Below are positions 26,401-35,382 of a stretch of DNA of 46,585 nucleotides, in pieces; within the stretch, counting starts at the first letter, position 1; every line of letters starts with the position of its first letter. The position numbers were made by a program, and so were the translations under genes. Below the pieces are notes generated by a model that saw only the letters and a program-made list of their open reading frames with translations, was not told the DNA's origin and did not search any database. The stretch is taken from positions 1 through 46,585 of the forward strand of contig JALFSW010000033.1 in NCBI GenBank assembly GCA_022779305.1. Reading direction: 5' to 3'. This DNA comes from Prevotella sp. (GTDB lineage Bacteria; Bacteroidota; Bacteroidia; Bacteroidales; Bacteroidaceae).

Positions 26401-28431
26401 ATGAAAAAGTGGTTAATCGCACTTTGGCTTTTGTGTGTCTTGAACCTAAAAGCCGAAAGTTGCTACATAGATTCGTTGCAAACCATCCAAGAAGTGGTGG
26501 TAACAGCTAGGTTGACACAACGGGAAATCATTGCATCACAGAAACTCAAAGGCAACCAACTTGCCCAACTCAATACGCAATCTGTCGCCGATGCGTTGCG
26601 CTATTTTGCAGGTCTGCAACTCAAAGACTACGGAGGTGTGGGCGGAATAAAAACCGTTGATATCCGCAGTATGGGCACGCATCATCTCGGTATCTTCTAT
26701 GATGGGCTGGCATTGGGCAATGCACAAAACGGACAAATCGACCTGGGGCAATTTTCGTTGGACAATATTGATGAGATTTCGCTTTATAACGGACAGAAAA
26801 GTGCCATTTTTCAAACTGCATCAGATTTTGGAAATGCAGGAAGTGTGTACATCCGAACCCGCCAACCCAAGTTTCAAGTGGGAAAACCCTATAACTTGAA
26901 GTTGAAAACAAAAATCGGTGCAAGCGACCTTTTTCGTCTGTCAGCCCTCTGGGAGCAACGCCTTTCAACAGCTGTTTCAAGTTCGCTCAATGCCGAATAT
27001 CTCACATCGAGTGGAAAATACAAATTCCGCTATCGTCGCATTACACCCAGTGGAGAAGTGGCATACGACACAACCGCAGTGCGACAAAATGGTGACATCA
27101 GAGCTGAACGCGTTGAATGGAATCTCAATGGGCTTATCAGTAGAGGACACTGGAACGCAAAAGCCTATCTTTATCATTCCCAACGTGGCATTCCTGGGGC
27201 GATTGTGAACAACATTTGGCGAAGAGGCGAACGTCAAGGCGACCTCAACACTTTCCTTCAGGGACGTTTTCAGAAAGATCTCACCGACAGATTTTCAACG
27301 CAATGGCAGGTGAAATATGCCTTTTATCGCACCCACTATGTCAATCGTGACACCACACAACTACCCGTTGATAACCGCTATTGGCAGCAAGAGTTTTATG
27401 TTTCCACGGCAAATGCCTATGAGTTGTTGCGCAATTGGACGGTTTCGCTCAGCTATGATTTTCGTTGGAACAAGCTTAATGCAGACACTTATCGCTTTGC
27501 CTATCCCACACGCATTTCCAACCTCATCAGTCTTGCAACGGCGTTTGATGCTTCGTTCTTGAAAGTGCAAGGGTCGATTTTGACAACAATGATCAACGAT
27601 AGGCTCTCGCCAAGAACCCGACTCATCGGGGGAGTAACACCTGGGAATATCCGCAGACTCACACCAGCTATTTTCATTGATATTCCGCTCGTATCGAAGC
27701 AAAATGGACTGCGAGAAACGCAGCTCGATGTGCATACGTTCATAAAAAAAAGTTTCCGTATGCCTACGTTCAACGATTTATATTACACTGACTTAGGCAA
27801 CTCTAATCTGCGACCTGAAAGTGCTGTGCAGTATGATTTCGGGTTGTCTTTCACTCATCGAAATCCACGTGGGGTGCTTCGTCAAATCAGTTTCAAAGCT
27901 GATGTGTATTACAATGAGGTAGACGATAAGATCATCGCATATCCCAAGGGGCAACAATTCAGATGGACAATGCTCAATCTCGGACGTGTGAAAATTAAAG
28001 GTATCGACCTCACAATCGGAGCAATCTGCCATCCGCTGCGCGATGTTGTCATCACAGGGCAAGTGCAGTACACCTATCAAGATGCACGTGATGTGACCAA
28101 CAAGGCAACACCTTATTATAATGATCAAATTCCCTACATACCCTATCACAGTGGGTCGGCTACGTTAAACGTGAGCTATCGAAATTGGGCTTTGAATTAT
28201 AGTTTCATCTATTCAGGCAAACGTTATAATCAGCAAGAAAACATCCGTTATAATTTTATGCAGCCTTGGTATACAAGTGATTTAAATCTGCACTGTGCTT
28301 TCCGTGCAGGAAACATAAAATGGAAGTTCTTTGCAGAAGTGAACAACGTTTTTGATCAGAAGTATGACGTTATTCTCAACTATCCGATGCCAGGCATCAA
28401 TTGTAATTTGGGTATGCAAGTAGAATTTTAA
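26401..28431 (+). CDS. btuB: TonB-dependent cobalamin receptor, BtuB-like
   Basis: A 676-residue outer-membrane transporter that takes up cobalamin using TonB energy. A signal peptide (1-18) is followed by a TonB box (SLQTIQEVVVTA). The plug domain (about 35-165) contains GGVGGIKTVDIRSMG and the FYDGLALGNAQNGQIDLGQF segment, and the rest is barrel. There is no N-terminal carboxypeptidase-like extension, unlike the receptor at 20199. The B12 riboswitch upstream and the BtuG-like lipoprotein 38 bases downstream fix the substrate as a corrinoid. The C-terminus LGMQVEF ends in phenylalanine, as for barrel assembly. The periplasmic and ABC steps (btuF, btuC, btuD) are not in this window. Confidence 0.93.
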   Translation: MKKWLIALWLLCVLNLKAESCYIDSLQTIQEVVVTARLTQREIIASQKLKGNQLAQLNTQSVADALRYFAGLQLKDYGGVGGIKTVDIRSMGTHHLGIFYDGLALGNAQNGQIDLGQFSLDNIDEISLYNGQKSAIFQTASDFGNAGSVYIRTRQPKFQVGKPYNLKLKTKIGASDLFRLSALWEQRLSTAVSSSLNAEYLTSSGKYKFRYRRITPSGEVAYDTTAVRQNGDIRAERVEWNLNGLISRGHWNAKAYLYHSQRGIPGAIVNNIWRRGERQGDLNTFLQGRFQKDLTDRFSTQWQVKYAFYRTHYVNRDTTQLPVDNRYWQQEFYVSTANAYELLRNWTVSLSYDFRWNKLNADTYRFAYPTRISNLISLATAFDASFLKVQGSILTTMINDRLSPRTRLIGGVTPGNIRRLTPAIFIDIPLVSKQNGLRETQLDVHTFIKKSFRMPTFNDLYYTDLGNSNLRPESAVQYDFGLSFTHRNPRGVLRQISFKADVYYNEVDDKIIAYPKGQQFRWTMLNLGRVKIKGIDLTIGAICHPLRDVVITGQVQYTYQDARDVTNKATPYYNDQIPYIPYHSGSATLNVSYRNWALNYSFIYSGKRYNQQENIRYNFMQPWYTSDLNLHCAFRAGNIKWKFFAEVNNVFDQKYDVILNYPMPGINCNLGMQVEF

Positions 28432-28469
28432 AAAGGTAAGATAATGTCGGAAATATTTATTTTTATGCT

Positions 28470-29639
28470 ATGAGAAAAAGAAAATTGAGCAAGATATGCT
28501 CACCGCTAAAGCTGCGAAAGAAGGTGGAAGCATGGGCAGTGATGCTGTTGCTATTGTTGTTGGCAAGTGGATGTAGACAAGACGACTTGGTGATTATGCC
28601 CGATGAGCAAACCACCGATGATGCGCAAGTTTCAGATCAATACTTGGGTCTCTATGTGTTAAACGAAGGCAACATGGGTTCGAACAAAGCTACACTCGAC
28701 TATCTTGACTTCTCAACAGGAGCTTATTCACGGAATATTTATCCCTCTCGCAACCCCAATGTGGTGAAAGAGTTGGGCGATGTGGGAAATGATGTGAAAA
28801 TCCACAATGGCGAACTGTGGATGGTTATTAATCTGTCGAATAAAGTTGAGGTTGCCGATGCAATGACGGCAGTGAGCCGTGGGCGTGTAGAAATTCCAAA
28901 TTGTCGCTATCTTGCGTTTCAAGGCGATTATGCCTATGTGAGTTCTTATGTTGGAAAAATCTATGAACAAAGCGTACTCGGTGCAGTTTATAAGATTGAC
29001 GTAAAGACTTTAAAGGTGGTCGATACGTGTGTTGTGGGCTATCAGCCAGAAGAAATGGTCATACAAGATGGTCGACTCTATGTTGCCAACAGCGGAGGTT
29101 ATAATCCTATGTTCGGAATGGAATATGATCGAACGGTGAGTGTCATTGATCTTGTTTCCTTTAAGGAGATTAGAAAGATCGATGTGGGCGTGAATTTGTT
29201 CCGCTTGCGTGCTGATAAATACGGGAAACTATGGGTTACATCACGTGGTGATTATGCCAACCGACGCCCTATGACGTTCATAGTTGATAACGACGAAGTG
29301 ATAGATTCGCTCAATCTCCCCATTGGCGATATGGCTTTCAGAGGCGACTCGTTGGTCTATTATGCTGCCGTTTTTGGTGAGCCAAAGGCAGAATATGGCG
29401 TGCTTGACATCCGAACACATAAGGTGATTAATTCGGATTTCATTGCTCAACCCACCGATAACCCCATTACCACGCCCTACGGAATTATGGTTCATCCGCT
29501 CACAGGTAATGTCTATTTGATGGATGCAACCAACTATGTTTCAAGTGGAAAGCTCTATTGCTTTGACCAAAAAGGAGAATTTAAGTGGGTCACGTGGACG
29601 GGGGATATACCTGGACATGGATGTTTTTTGAAAAAGTAA
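28470..29639 (+). CDS. btuG: Surface B12-binding lipoprotein, BtuG-like beta-propeller
   Basis: A 389-residue lipoprotein. The basic N-region and hydrophobic core end in the lipobox LASGC (Cys35), followed by RQDD. Acidic residues just after the cysteine resemble the Bacteroidota surface-export signal. The body (about 50-389) is a beta-propeller of the YncE/DUF5074 type, with repeated blades such as GLYVLNEGNMGSNKATLDYL, DGRLYVANSGGY, DRTVSVIDLVSFKEIRKI and GNVYLMDATNY. BtuG proteins of gut Bacteroides cap BtuB and bind B12 very tightly. Position directly after btuB supports the same role here. Confidence 0.9.
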   Translation: MRKRKLSKICSPLKLRKKVEAWAVMLLLLLLASGCRQDDLVIMPDEQTTDDAQVSDQYLGLYVLNEGNMGSNKATLDYLDFSTGAYSRNIYPSRNPNVVKELGDVGNDVKIHNGELWMVINLSNKVEVADAMTAVSRGRVEIPNCRYLAFQGDYAYVSSYVGKIYEQSVLGAVYKIDVKTLKVVDTCVVGYQPEEMVIQDGRLYVANSGGYNPMFGMEYDRTVSVIDLVSFKEIRKIDVGVNLFRLRADKYGKLWVTSRGDYANRRPMTFIVDNDEVIDSLNLPIGDMAFRGDSLVYYAAVFGEPKAEYGVLDIRTHKVINSDFIAQPTDNPITTPYGIMVHPLTGNVYLMDATNYVSSGKLYCFDQKGEFKWVTWTGDIPGHGCFLKK

Positions 29640-29701
29640 TATTTTAGCATTAGAGACCAAGGGATTGCATCCGTTGAGAAGTTAATAAATAAAATAAAAA
29701 A

Positions 29702-30703
29702 ATGAGAAAACTTTACGCAATGATGCTTGTAGGCCTTCTTGCATCAGTGAACACACAGGCACAAACAAGTCCTTATCTTGCAGCAGTAGACGAATACGTT
29801 CCTGCGCCAGGACAATTTATTAACACGCTTCCCGCACTGAGTGCGAATGACACACCAGCAACAGCTGCGCAGAAATGCACCGAAAACTTAGCTGGGAAAA
29901 TGGACGGTATGGTTTCATTGGGAGCATACGGTGGGTATATCACATTCCACTTTGATCATCCTGTTGTGAACGTTTCTGGCTCAAAGGATCTTTATTTAAA
30001 AGGTAATGCTTTCCCTGGTAGTAGCGAACCCGGTATCGTTATGGTGGCTCAAGATACGAACGGAAACGGATTGCCCGATGATGAATGGTTTGAATTGAGC
30101 GGGAGTGCGGATGTAGACAGCTTAGGTAAGGTAGTTTACGATTATGAAATCACCTATACTAAAACGGGTGAAAAACAAGACATCGCATGGACAGATAATC
30201 AGGGAAAACAAGGTTTTGTTAATCGAAATCAATTCCATGATCAGGAATATTTCCCGCTATGGTTGGGCAATAGTTTGACTTTTAAAGGAACGCTTCTGCC
30301 GCCAAACTATGTGAACAGAGGAAAGAATGGTGGGCAATTTTGGTATGGGAATGCTTTTCGAGAGGGGTATGTAGACAATCAGAAGGACAAGGAAAATTCG
30401 CTTTTTGATTTAGACAATGCTGTTGACCAAAACCGACAACCCGTTCATTTGCGCTACGTGGATTTCATCAGGGTGTATTGTGCAACCAATCAAATGGCTG
30501 GTTGGTTGGGCGAAATCTCTACAGAATTCTGTGGAGCAGAGGATCTTCATCCTACTGTCACATCATTGGAGCGTATTGAAAACAGCAAAGCAATTGTGCA
30601 AAAAATCTTCACGATAGACGGAAAAGAAATCCCATCACTCCAAAAAGGATTCAACATTGTGCGCTTTACAAATGGTAAAATACAAAAAATACTTAAAAAA
30701 TAA
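29702..30703 (+). CDS. Secreted protein of the B12 locus with a T9SS-like C-terminal signal
   Basis: A 333-residue protein with a signal peptide (1-20, ending TQAQ). The body (about 25-285) is the beta-rich cell-surface domain that often accompanies BtuG genes (VDEYVPAPGQFINTLP, MVSLGAYGGYITFHFDHPV). It contains a calcium-loop-like DTNGNGLPDDEW. The last ~45 residues (VQKIFTIDGKEI, KGFNIVRFTNGKIQKILKK) match the pattern of a T9SS C-terminal signal, so it is probably exported through the type IX system rather than as a lipoprotein. It starts 62 bases after btuG, so it is probably in the riboswitch-controlled unit. It may assist corrinoid capture; direct binding is unproven. Confidence 0.75.
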   Translation: MRKLYAMMLVGLLASVNTQAQTSPYLAAVDEYVPAPGQFINTLPALSANDTPATAAQKCTENLAGKMDGMVSLGAYGGYITFHFDHPVVNVSGSKDLYLKGNAFPGSSEPGIVMVAQDTNGNGLPDDEWFELSGSADVDSLGKVVYDYEITYTKTGEKQDIAWTDNQGKQGFVNRNQFHDQEYFPLWLGNSLTFKGTLLPPNYVNRGKNGGQFWYGNAFREGYVDNQKDKENSLFDLDNAVDQNRQPVHLRYVDFIRVYCATNQMAGWLGEISTEFCGAEDLHPTVTSLERIENSKAIVQKIFTIDGKEIPSLQKGFNIVRFTNGKIQKILKK

Positions 30704-30713
30704 GGCGTAATTC

Positions 30714-30744
30714 TTTTCAGTTTATTAAATAATTATTATCTTTG
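30714..30744 (+). promoter_or_regulatory. Candidate promoter before the structured element
   Basis: TTTT (30714-30717), 19 bases, TATCTTTG (30737-30744). The -7 box is a perfect match and the -33 is one base off. Its last four bases also form the start of the inverted repeat at 30741. Confidence 0.5.
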
Positions 30745-30864
30745 CGGTCGAGGCCTTTAGATGTTTCGCACTTGAAAGACGATTAAATGAGATGTGTGTG
30801 ATAAAACCACTCCACTACAAATCAAGTTGTCTGAAAGTGTAGCACCAAAAGCCCCGACCGCAAA
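30741..30864 (+). ncRNA. 124-nt structured element, long hairpin with central bubble (6S-like architecture)
   Basis: Outer arms 30741-30754 and 30851-30864 pair over 14 bp with one mismatch (TTTGCGGTCG-A-GGC against GCC-C-CGACCGCAAA). Inside is an asymmetric bubble (about 14 and 11 nt). CACTT/AAGTG (30769-30773 with 30835-30839), GAC/GTC, GATT/AATC and an apical GTGxGTG/CACxxCAC stem (30794-30800 with 30808-30815) follow. CTTTTTGTCTTTT follows the outer stem, as in a terminator. It could be a small RNA resembling 6S RNA, a leader or terminator for the flanking genes, or a short element with terminal inverted repeats. No ORF was found. Confidence 0.5.
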
Positions 30865-30960
30865 TCTTTTTGTCTTTTACCAAATACTGAAATTCATAAA
30901 ATTTAACTCTGAAAACATACTATCAACTTAAATACTAACAATTTATTAAATTTCAAACTT

Positions 30961-31878
30961 ATGAAAAAAAGATTTTACGCTGTTATGGCATCAACTGTTT
31001 TTGCAGCATTGCCAATTTTTGCACAAGATGTAGCTCCTGTTACCGCAACCTTTGAAGGTATCGAAGGTATTACGCTCAATGCTAATGGGTTTTATATGGG
31101 TGAGAAGAAAGGGGAAGGCACAGTTAGTCAGTACGACCCAAATATGACATCTTATGATTGTAATTATATTCAAACTCCGTTTGAATTCCAACTCACATAC
31201 ACTTTCGACTCAAAGTATAAATTTGATAGCTTCTATGGTGTAGGTGTTTCGAGTGTGAAAAGCACAGACAATAATTATGTCACAGGAGAATTTGCCAATG
31301 TGAAAGGTGGAGGCTTTAATGGGTCGGAAAATTTTGGCGTAGTCTGTGGAAATTACACAGAAATTGGTATGCCTAAGACCGCAAAGTTGAAAGAAATCTA
31401 TATCACAAACTCTGCAAAGGTAGCAGATGTGATCAAAAATGGTGGTTCTTATGCAAGGGCACTCAACCAAGAAGGTGATTTCTTCAAGGTAACTATTGAG
31501 GGGTATGGAGAAGGAGAAGAACCAATTGCTACTGCCGAAGTGATGTTGGCAGAGTTTAAAGATGGAACGCTTACAATGCTTGAAGATTGGACGAAAGTAG
31601 ATCTTTCTACTTTTCCAGAGGGTGTAGAAACGTTGTTGTTTATGTTCTCAGGATCAGACAAAACGGATTATGGAATGCTTAACACACCAATTTATTGCTG
31701 TATAGACAATCTCATGGCTGAAGTACCTGTAACAAAGGTTGAAAAGGTGGATGAGGTTGGCAATGCAAAAGAAGTAGCGCGCTATAATGCGAATGGTGTA
31801 CTTCTGAAAGAACCACAACGCGGATTAAACATTATTCGTATGAGTGATGGAACAGTGAAGAAAGTGACTGTAAAGTAA
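30961..31878 (+). CDS. DUF4465 secreted protein with a T9SS-like C-terminal signal
   Basis: A 305-residue protein with a signal peptide (1-21, ending PIFAQ). DUF4465 spans about 25-255: VTATFEG at its start, then GGGFNGSENFGVV, LKEIYITNSA, EGDFFKVTIEGYG and DYGMLNTPIYCCIDNL. The same motifs, in the same order, occur in the 1884-residue protein at 71-5725. The tail (VARYNANGVLL, RGLNIIRMSDGTVKKVTVK) resembles a T9SS C-terminal signal. DUF4465 proteins frequently accompany BtuB/BtuG loci in Bacteroidota, so a surface role in corrinoid acquisition is plausible; ligand binding is inference. A strong terminator follows 24 bases after the stop. The 257-base gap before it holds the structured element at 30741. 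Confidence 0.82.
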   Translation: MKKRFYAVMASTVFAALPIFAQDVAPVTATFEGIEGITLNANGFYMGEKKGEGTVSQYDPNMTSYDCNYIQTPFEFQLTYTFDSKYKFDSFYGVGVSSVKSTDNNYVTGEFANVKGGGFNGSENFGVVCGNYTEIGMPKTAKLKEIYITNSAKVADVIKNGGSYARALNQEGDFFKVTIEGYGEGEEPIATAEVMLAEFKDGTLTMLEDWTKVDLSTFPEGVETLLFMFSGSDKTDYGMLNTPIYCCIDNLMAEVPVTKVEKVDEVGNAKEVARYNANGVLLKEPQRGLNIIRMSDGTVKKVTVK

Positions 31879-31901
31879 AAAATCTCAAGAAGATATTTTT
31901 T

Positions 31902-31937
31902 GGGGGAGCATACAAAATGTATGTTCCCTCTTTTTTA
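31902..31937 (+). terminator. Intrinsic terminator of the B12 locus
   Basis: The stem 31904-31914 pairs with 31918-31928 (11 bp including one G-T) around an AAA loop, followed by CTCTTTTTTATCC. This is a canonical strong terminator. Confidence 0.9.
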
Positions 31938-31983
31938 TCCTAAATCTGCAAACTATAGCTCAACTTCTTATAATGATTTTATG

Positions 31984-32024
31984 AAACAAGGGAGTAGCTC
32001 AAAACTTGAAATACTCCCTTGTTT
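31984..32024. terminator. Convergent-gap hairpin between DUF4465 and pgk
   Basis: AAACAAGGGAGTA (31984-31996) is perfectly complementary to TACTCCCTTGTTT (32012-32024) with a 15-base loop. A/T runs on both sides allow bidirectional termination. From here to the pgk stop (32143) I see only A/T-rich sequence. Confidence 0.75.
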
Positions 32025-32142
32025 TGCAACTAAGGTTCAGAAATCAGAGGGGAAAGGGTGATAGGGATGAAATGATAAATGCTTAAAAATTAAACACTTA
32101 TGAATTTTCTAAATTTTCAGTCCTCTTATTCTATTTTTTTCG

Positions 32143-33393
32143 TTATTCACTGATGGCTGCAACGCCAGGGAGCGTCTTGCCTTCGATGGCTTCCAACATT
32201 GCACCACCACCCGTTGACACGTAAGAAACTTGGTCGGCCAATCCGAATTTGTTTACGGCTGCTACCGAGTCGCCACCACCTACGAGTGAGAATGCACCAT
32301 TCTTTTGGGTTGCTTCTGCTACGTATTTTGCAATTTCACCTGTTCCGTGTGCAAAGTTATCGAGTTCAAAAACGCCCACAGGACCATTCCAAAGGATAGT
32401 CTTTGATACAAGAATGGTTTCTTTCCATTCTGCAAGGCTTTCTTCTGATGCGTCCATACCTTCCCAATCGTCTGGAATGTCGTTGATTGGGAATACGCGG
32501 CGTTCTGTATCGTTAGAGAACTCTTTGCCACAAACAGCACTCGTAGAGAGCGAGAGGTTCACACCTTTTTCTTTCGCAGCTGCCATCACACCAAGTGCTT
32601 CTTCCATGAGGTCATCTTCGTGAAGCGAAAGTCCAATCTTGCCGCCTTGTGCCTTGATGAATGTATAGCCCATACCACCACCGATGATGAGGTTATCCAC
32701 CTTGTCAAGCAGGTATTTGATGACACCGAGCTTTGAACTCACCTTCGAACCACCAATGATGGCGGTGAAAGGACGTTGTGCGTTTTTGAGCACATTGTCG
32801 ATGGCGGTTACTTCCTTTTCCATCAAGTAGCCCAACATCTTGTGGTCGGCATCAAAATAGTGGGCAATGACAGCTGTTGATGCGTGACGACGGTGAGCTG
32901 TACCGAATGCGTCATTCACATACACATCTGCATAAGATGCTAACGTTTTAGCAAAGGCTTCCTGACGTTCTTTCATCTCTGCCTTGGCAGCATCAAACTC
33001 AGGCGTACCTTTTTCCACGCCCACTGGCTTGCCTTCTTCTTCAGCATAATAGCGAAGATTTTCCAAAAGGAGTGCTTCGCCAGCCTTAAGTGCAGCAACT
33101 GCGTCTTGTGCTTTGGCTGCATCGGGAGCGAATTTCACATCAACGCCTAATGCTTCGCTTACATTCTTTACTATTTGACCCAAAGACAATTCGGGTTTCA
33201 CCTTGCCTTTTGGTTTACCCATGTGGCTCATCATGATGAGCGAACCACCGTCCGAAAGCACTTTCTTGAGCGTTGGCAATGCACCAAGGATGCGCGTGTT
33301 GTCGGTTACTTTTCCATTTTCATCCAATGGAACATTGAAGTCTACGCGGACAATGGCTTTGAGTCCTGCAAAATTGAAATCGTTAATTTTCAT
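32143..33393 (-). CDS. pgk: Phosphoglycerate kinase
   Basis: A 416-residue glycolytic enzyme that transfers phosphate from 1,3-bisphosphoglycerate to ADP. The N-terminal domain has [10 protein letters not shown] and [11 protein letters not shown], with the substrate-binding arginine and histidine region. The C-terminal nucleotide domain has [14 protein letters not shown], the hinge WNGPVGVFE and the phosphate-binding [13 protein letters not shown], ending with [13 protein letters not shown]. Length is normal. A TACTTTTG box on the minus strand at 33635-33628 is a possible -7 element; if used, the CTAG array at 33468-33588 would lie in the 5' leader. Confidence 0.97.
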   Translation of the reverse strand: MKINDFNFAGLKAIVRVDFNVPLDENGKVTDNTRILGALPTLKKVLSDGGSLIMMSHMGKPKGKVKPELSLGQIVKNVSEALGVDVKFAPDAAKAQDAVAALKAGEALLLENLRYYAEEEGKPVGVEKGTPEFDAAKAEMKERQEAFAKTLASYADVYVNDAFGTAHRRHASTAVIAHYFDADHKMLGYLMEKEVTAIDNVLKNAQRPFTAIIGGSKVSSKLGVIKYLLDKVDNLIIGGGMGYTFIKAQGGKIGLSLHEDDLMEEALGVMAAAKEKGVNLSLSTSAVCGKEFSNDTERRVFPINDIPDDWEGMDASEESLAEWKETILVSKTILWNGPVGVFELDNFAHGTGEIAKYVAEATQKNGAFSLVGGGDSVAAVNKFGLADQVSYVSTGGGAMLEAIEGKTLPGVAAISE

Positions 33394-33467
33394 TCGAATG
33401 TAAATTATATTAATTATAAAAGTGAATTTTCGTTTTATCCTGTTTGAATGGGGATGGTAGGAGCATC

Positions 33468-33588
33468 CTAGGGATTCCTAGGGGTTACTAGTTTTCCTAG
33501 TTTCTCTAGGTCGTTCTAGGGATTCCTAGTTTTTCCTAGTCTTCCTAGGTTTTCCTAGGTTTTCCTAGGGTTCTCCTAGGTCTTCTAG
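33468..33588. repeat. CTAG-periodic array, 13 intact units
   Basis: CTAG starts at 33468, 33478, 33488, 33497, 33506, 33516, 33526, 33536, 33545, 33555, 33565, 33576 and 33585. Spacings are 9-11 bp. Spacers are T/C-rich on the plus strand, hence purine-rich in the sense of the flanking minus-strand genes. The array is the main content of the 298-bp gap between the pgk start and the helicase stop. Confidence 0.9.
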
Positions 33589-33691
33589 GAAGGCGGGCAT
33601 TCTTAAAAAATCCCTCCCATCTCCCTACAAAAGTACATAAAAAATCTTGAATAGAGGAAATGATAACAACTCTTTTAAAGATTTTTGTTAT

Positions 33692-35329
33692 TTATTTACC
33701 TCGAAGTTTATTTAACCAGCTCAAAGGCTTGGCGATAAGCGATTTCAATCCGCTTTTCTTTTCCTTTTTTTGTGGCAACTCTTGTCGAATGTCGTATTTC
33801 GTGCTGCGAACAAATTCGGTTTTAGGTGCTTTGCGAGCGGACTTTTTCTTCTTCTTTGTCTGTGTAGGCTTTTTCCCCTCTTGTGGAGCATTGTTAGATG
33901 CCGTATTTTGTTTTTGGCGTTGAGGCTTTTGGTTGAGTTGCTCGTCCTTTTGTTTGCGGTTAGACTTGTTGTTTTCAGTCACTTGCGCTACTACTTTATC
34001 CTTGTTTTGAGGGTTATTTTGGGTAATTTCTCCTTTAGCTTTGGGTTGTGCAGGTTGGCGGTTGTTTTGCTTTTGGCGTTGTTGCCGCTCGTTGCGCTGC
34101 GGTTGATTACCTTCTTGTCGGTTGTGTTGTGGTTTGCGACTTCCATTTCTTCCTTTACCTCGTTGGCGTTCCACTGTCACATATTGAGGACCTTTGCCCA
34201 AATGTTCTGGCAGCGGTGACTTTTCGATTTCTCTTTCCAAGAATTTTTCTATTTGTTGAAAAGCATAGATGTCGTCTTTTGAAACGAAAGTGATTGCCGT
34301 TCCTTTTCTGTCGGCACGTGCAGTACGTCCAATGCGGTGTACATAATCTTCTGCATCATGGGGCACATCATAGTTGATGACCATTGTGATGTCGTCAATG
34401 TCAATACCGCGTGAGAGAATATCAGTAGCGATGAGCACATCGATTTGTCCACTTTTAAAGCGGAACATCATCTGATCTCTTTCTGCTTGCTCAAGGTCGG
34501 AGTGCATCTCTCCACATTTGATGTTCTGTTGGTTGAGCGAAGCTGTGATTTGTTTCACCTTCTGCTTCGACCCAGAAAAGACAATCACACGTTGCATCGG
34601 CTGTTGGGCGAAGATGTCTTTGATGAGGGTTATCTTCTGGTCCTCATAACAAACATAAGCCTTTTGGTCGATTTTCTCTGCAGGTTTGCTCACTGCCAAT
34701 TTGATGATTTCTGGGTTTTTGAGTATTGATTTTGCTAAATCTTCAATTTTCTTTGGCATCGTTGCAGAAAACATGATGGTCTGACAACTCTTGGGAAGTT
34801 TGCGAGCGATGGTCATGATGTCTTCAGAGAATCCCATGTCAAGCATACGGTCGGCTTCGTCAAGGATGAAAAAACTCACCTTTGAAAGGTCTACGTTTCC
34901 CAGCGACATGTGGGAGATGAATCGTCCAGGTGTTGCGATAACGAGGTCGGCACCCATCGAAAGGCTTTTGAGTTCCTGATTATAGCGGTTGCCATCGTTT
35001 CCACCATAGATTGCCACACATGAGATGTCATTCAAATAATACGAAAATCCCTGTGCAGCTTGGTCGATTTGTTGTGCCAATTCGCGCGTAGGTGCCATGA
35101 TAAGGCAGTTGATAGTTTCTTCGGGATAGTTTTCTTCTGCAAGTTTCGAGAGAACGGGTAGGAGGTAGGCAGCTGTTTTGCCTGTTCCCGTTTGCGCCAC
35201 ACCCAAAACATCCTTCCCTGCGAGAATGGCAGGGATGCAATGTTCCTGTACGGGTGTGCATTTTTCAAAACGCATGTCGTATAATGCGTCTAATATATCT
35301 TCGCTTAAATCTAAATTTTCAAATTCCAT
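33692..35329 (-). CDS. DEAD-box RNA helicase with long basic Q/N/K-rich tail
   Basis: A 545-residue ATP-dependent RNA helicase. The core (1-370) has the Q motif (FEKCTPVQ), Walker A AQTGTGKTAAY, PTRELAQQ, the DEAD box (LDEADRMLDMGF), FSATMP, VIFSG and HRIGRTAR. From about residue 380 to 520 the protein is low-complexity, very rich in Q, N, K and R (QRNERQQRQKQNNRQ, KKKKKSARKAPK), and is likely disordered and RNA-binding. It ends in a short hydrophobic/basic segment (GLKSLIAKPLSWLNKLRGK). It belongs to the RhlE/CsdA group, with likely roles in ribosome assembly or mRNA decay and cold adaptation. CTAG arrays lie on both sides of the gene. Confidence 0.93.
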   Translation of the reverse strand: MEFENLDLSEDILDALYDMRFEKCTPVQEHCIPAILAGKDVLGVAQTGTGKTAAYLLPVLSKLAEENYPEETINCLIMAPTRELAQQIDQAAQGFSYYLNDISCVAIYGGNDGNRYNQELKSLSMGADLVIATPGRFISHMSLGNVDLSKVSFFILDEADRMLDMGFSEDIMTIARKLPKSCQTIMFSATMPKKIEDLAKSILKNPEIIKLAVSKPAEKIDQKAYVCYEDQKITLIKDIFAQQPMQRVIVFSGSKQKVKQITASLNQQNIKCGEMHSDLEQAERDQMMFRFKSGQIDVLIATDILSRGIDIDDITMVINYDVPHDAEDYVHRIGRTARADRKGTAITFVSKDDIYAFQQIEKFLEREIEKSPLPEHLGKGPQYVTVERQRGKGRNGSRKPQHNRQEGNQPQRNERQQRQKQNNRQPAQPKAKGEITQNNPQNKDKVVAQVTENNKSNRKQKDEQLNQKPQRQKQNTASNNAPQEGKKPTQTKKKKKSARKAPKTEFVRSTKYDIRQELPQKKEKKSGLKSLIAKPLSWLNKLRGK

Positions 35330-35382
35330 TTTTTTGTTTTCTTTTACAGACGCCTTTTTTGCGTCGATTTAAATAGTTTTGA

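Noticed and set aside
29640..29701. A separate promoter before the 333-residue B12-locus protein
   Set aside because: No TAnnTTTG box in the 62-base gap; read-through from btuG is simpler.
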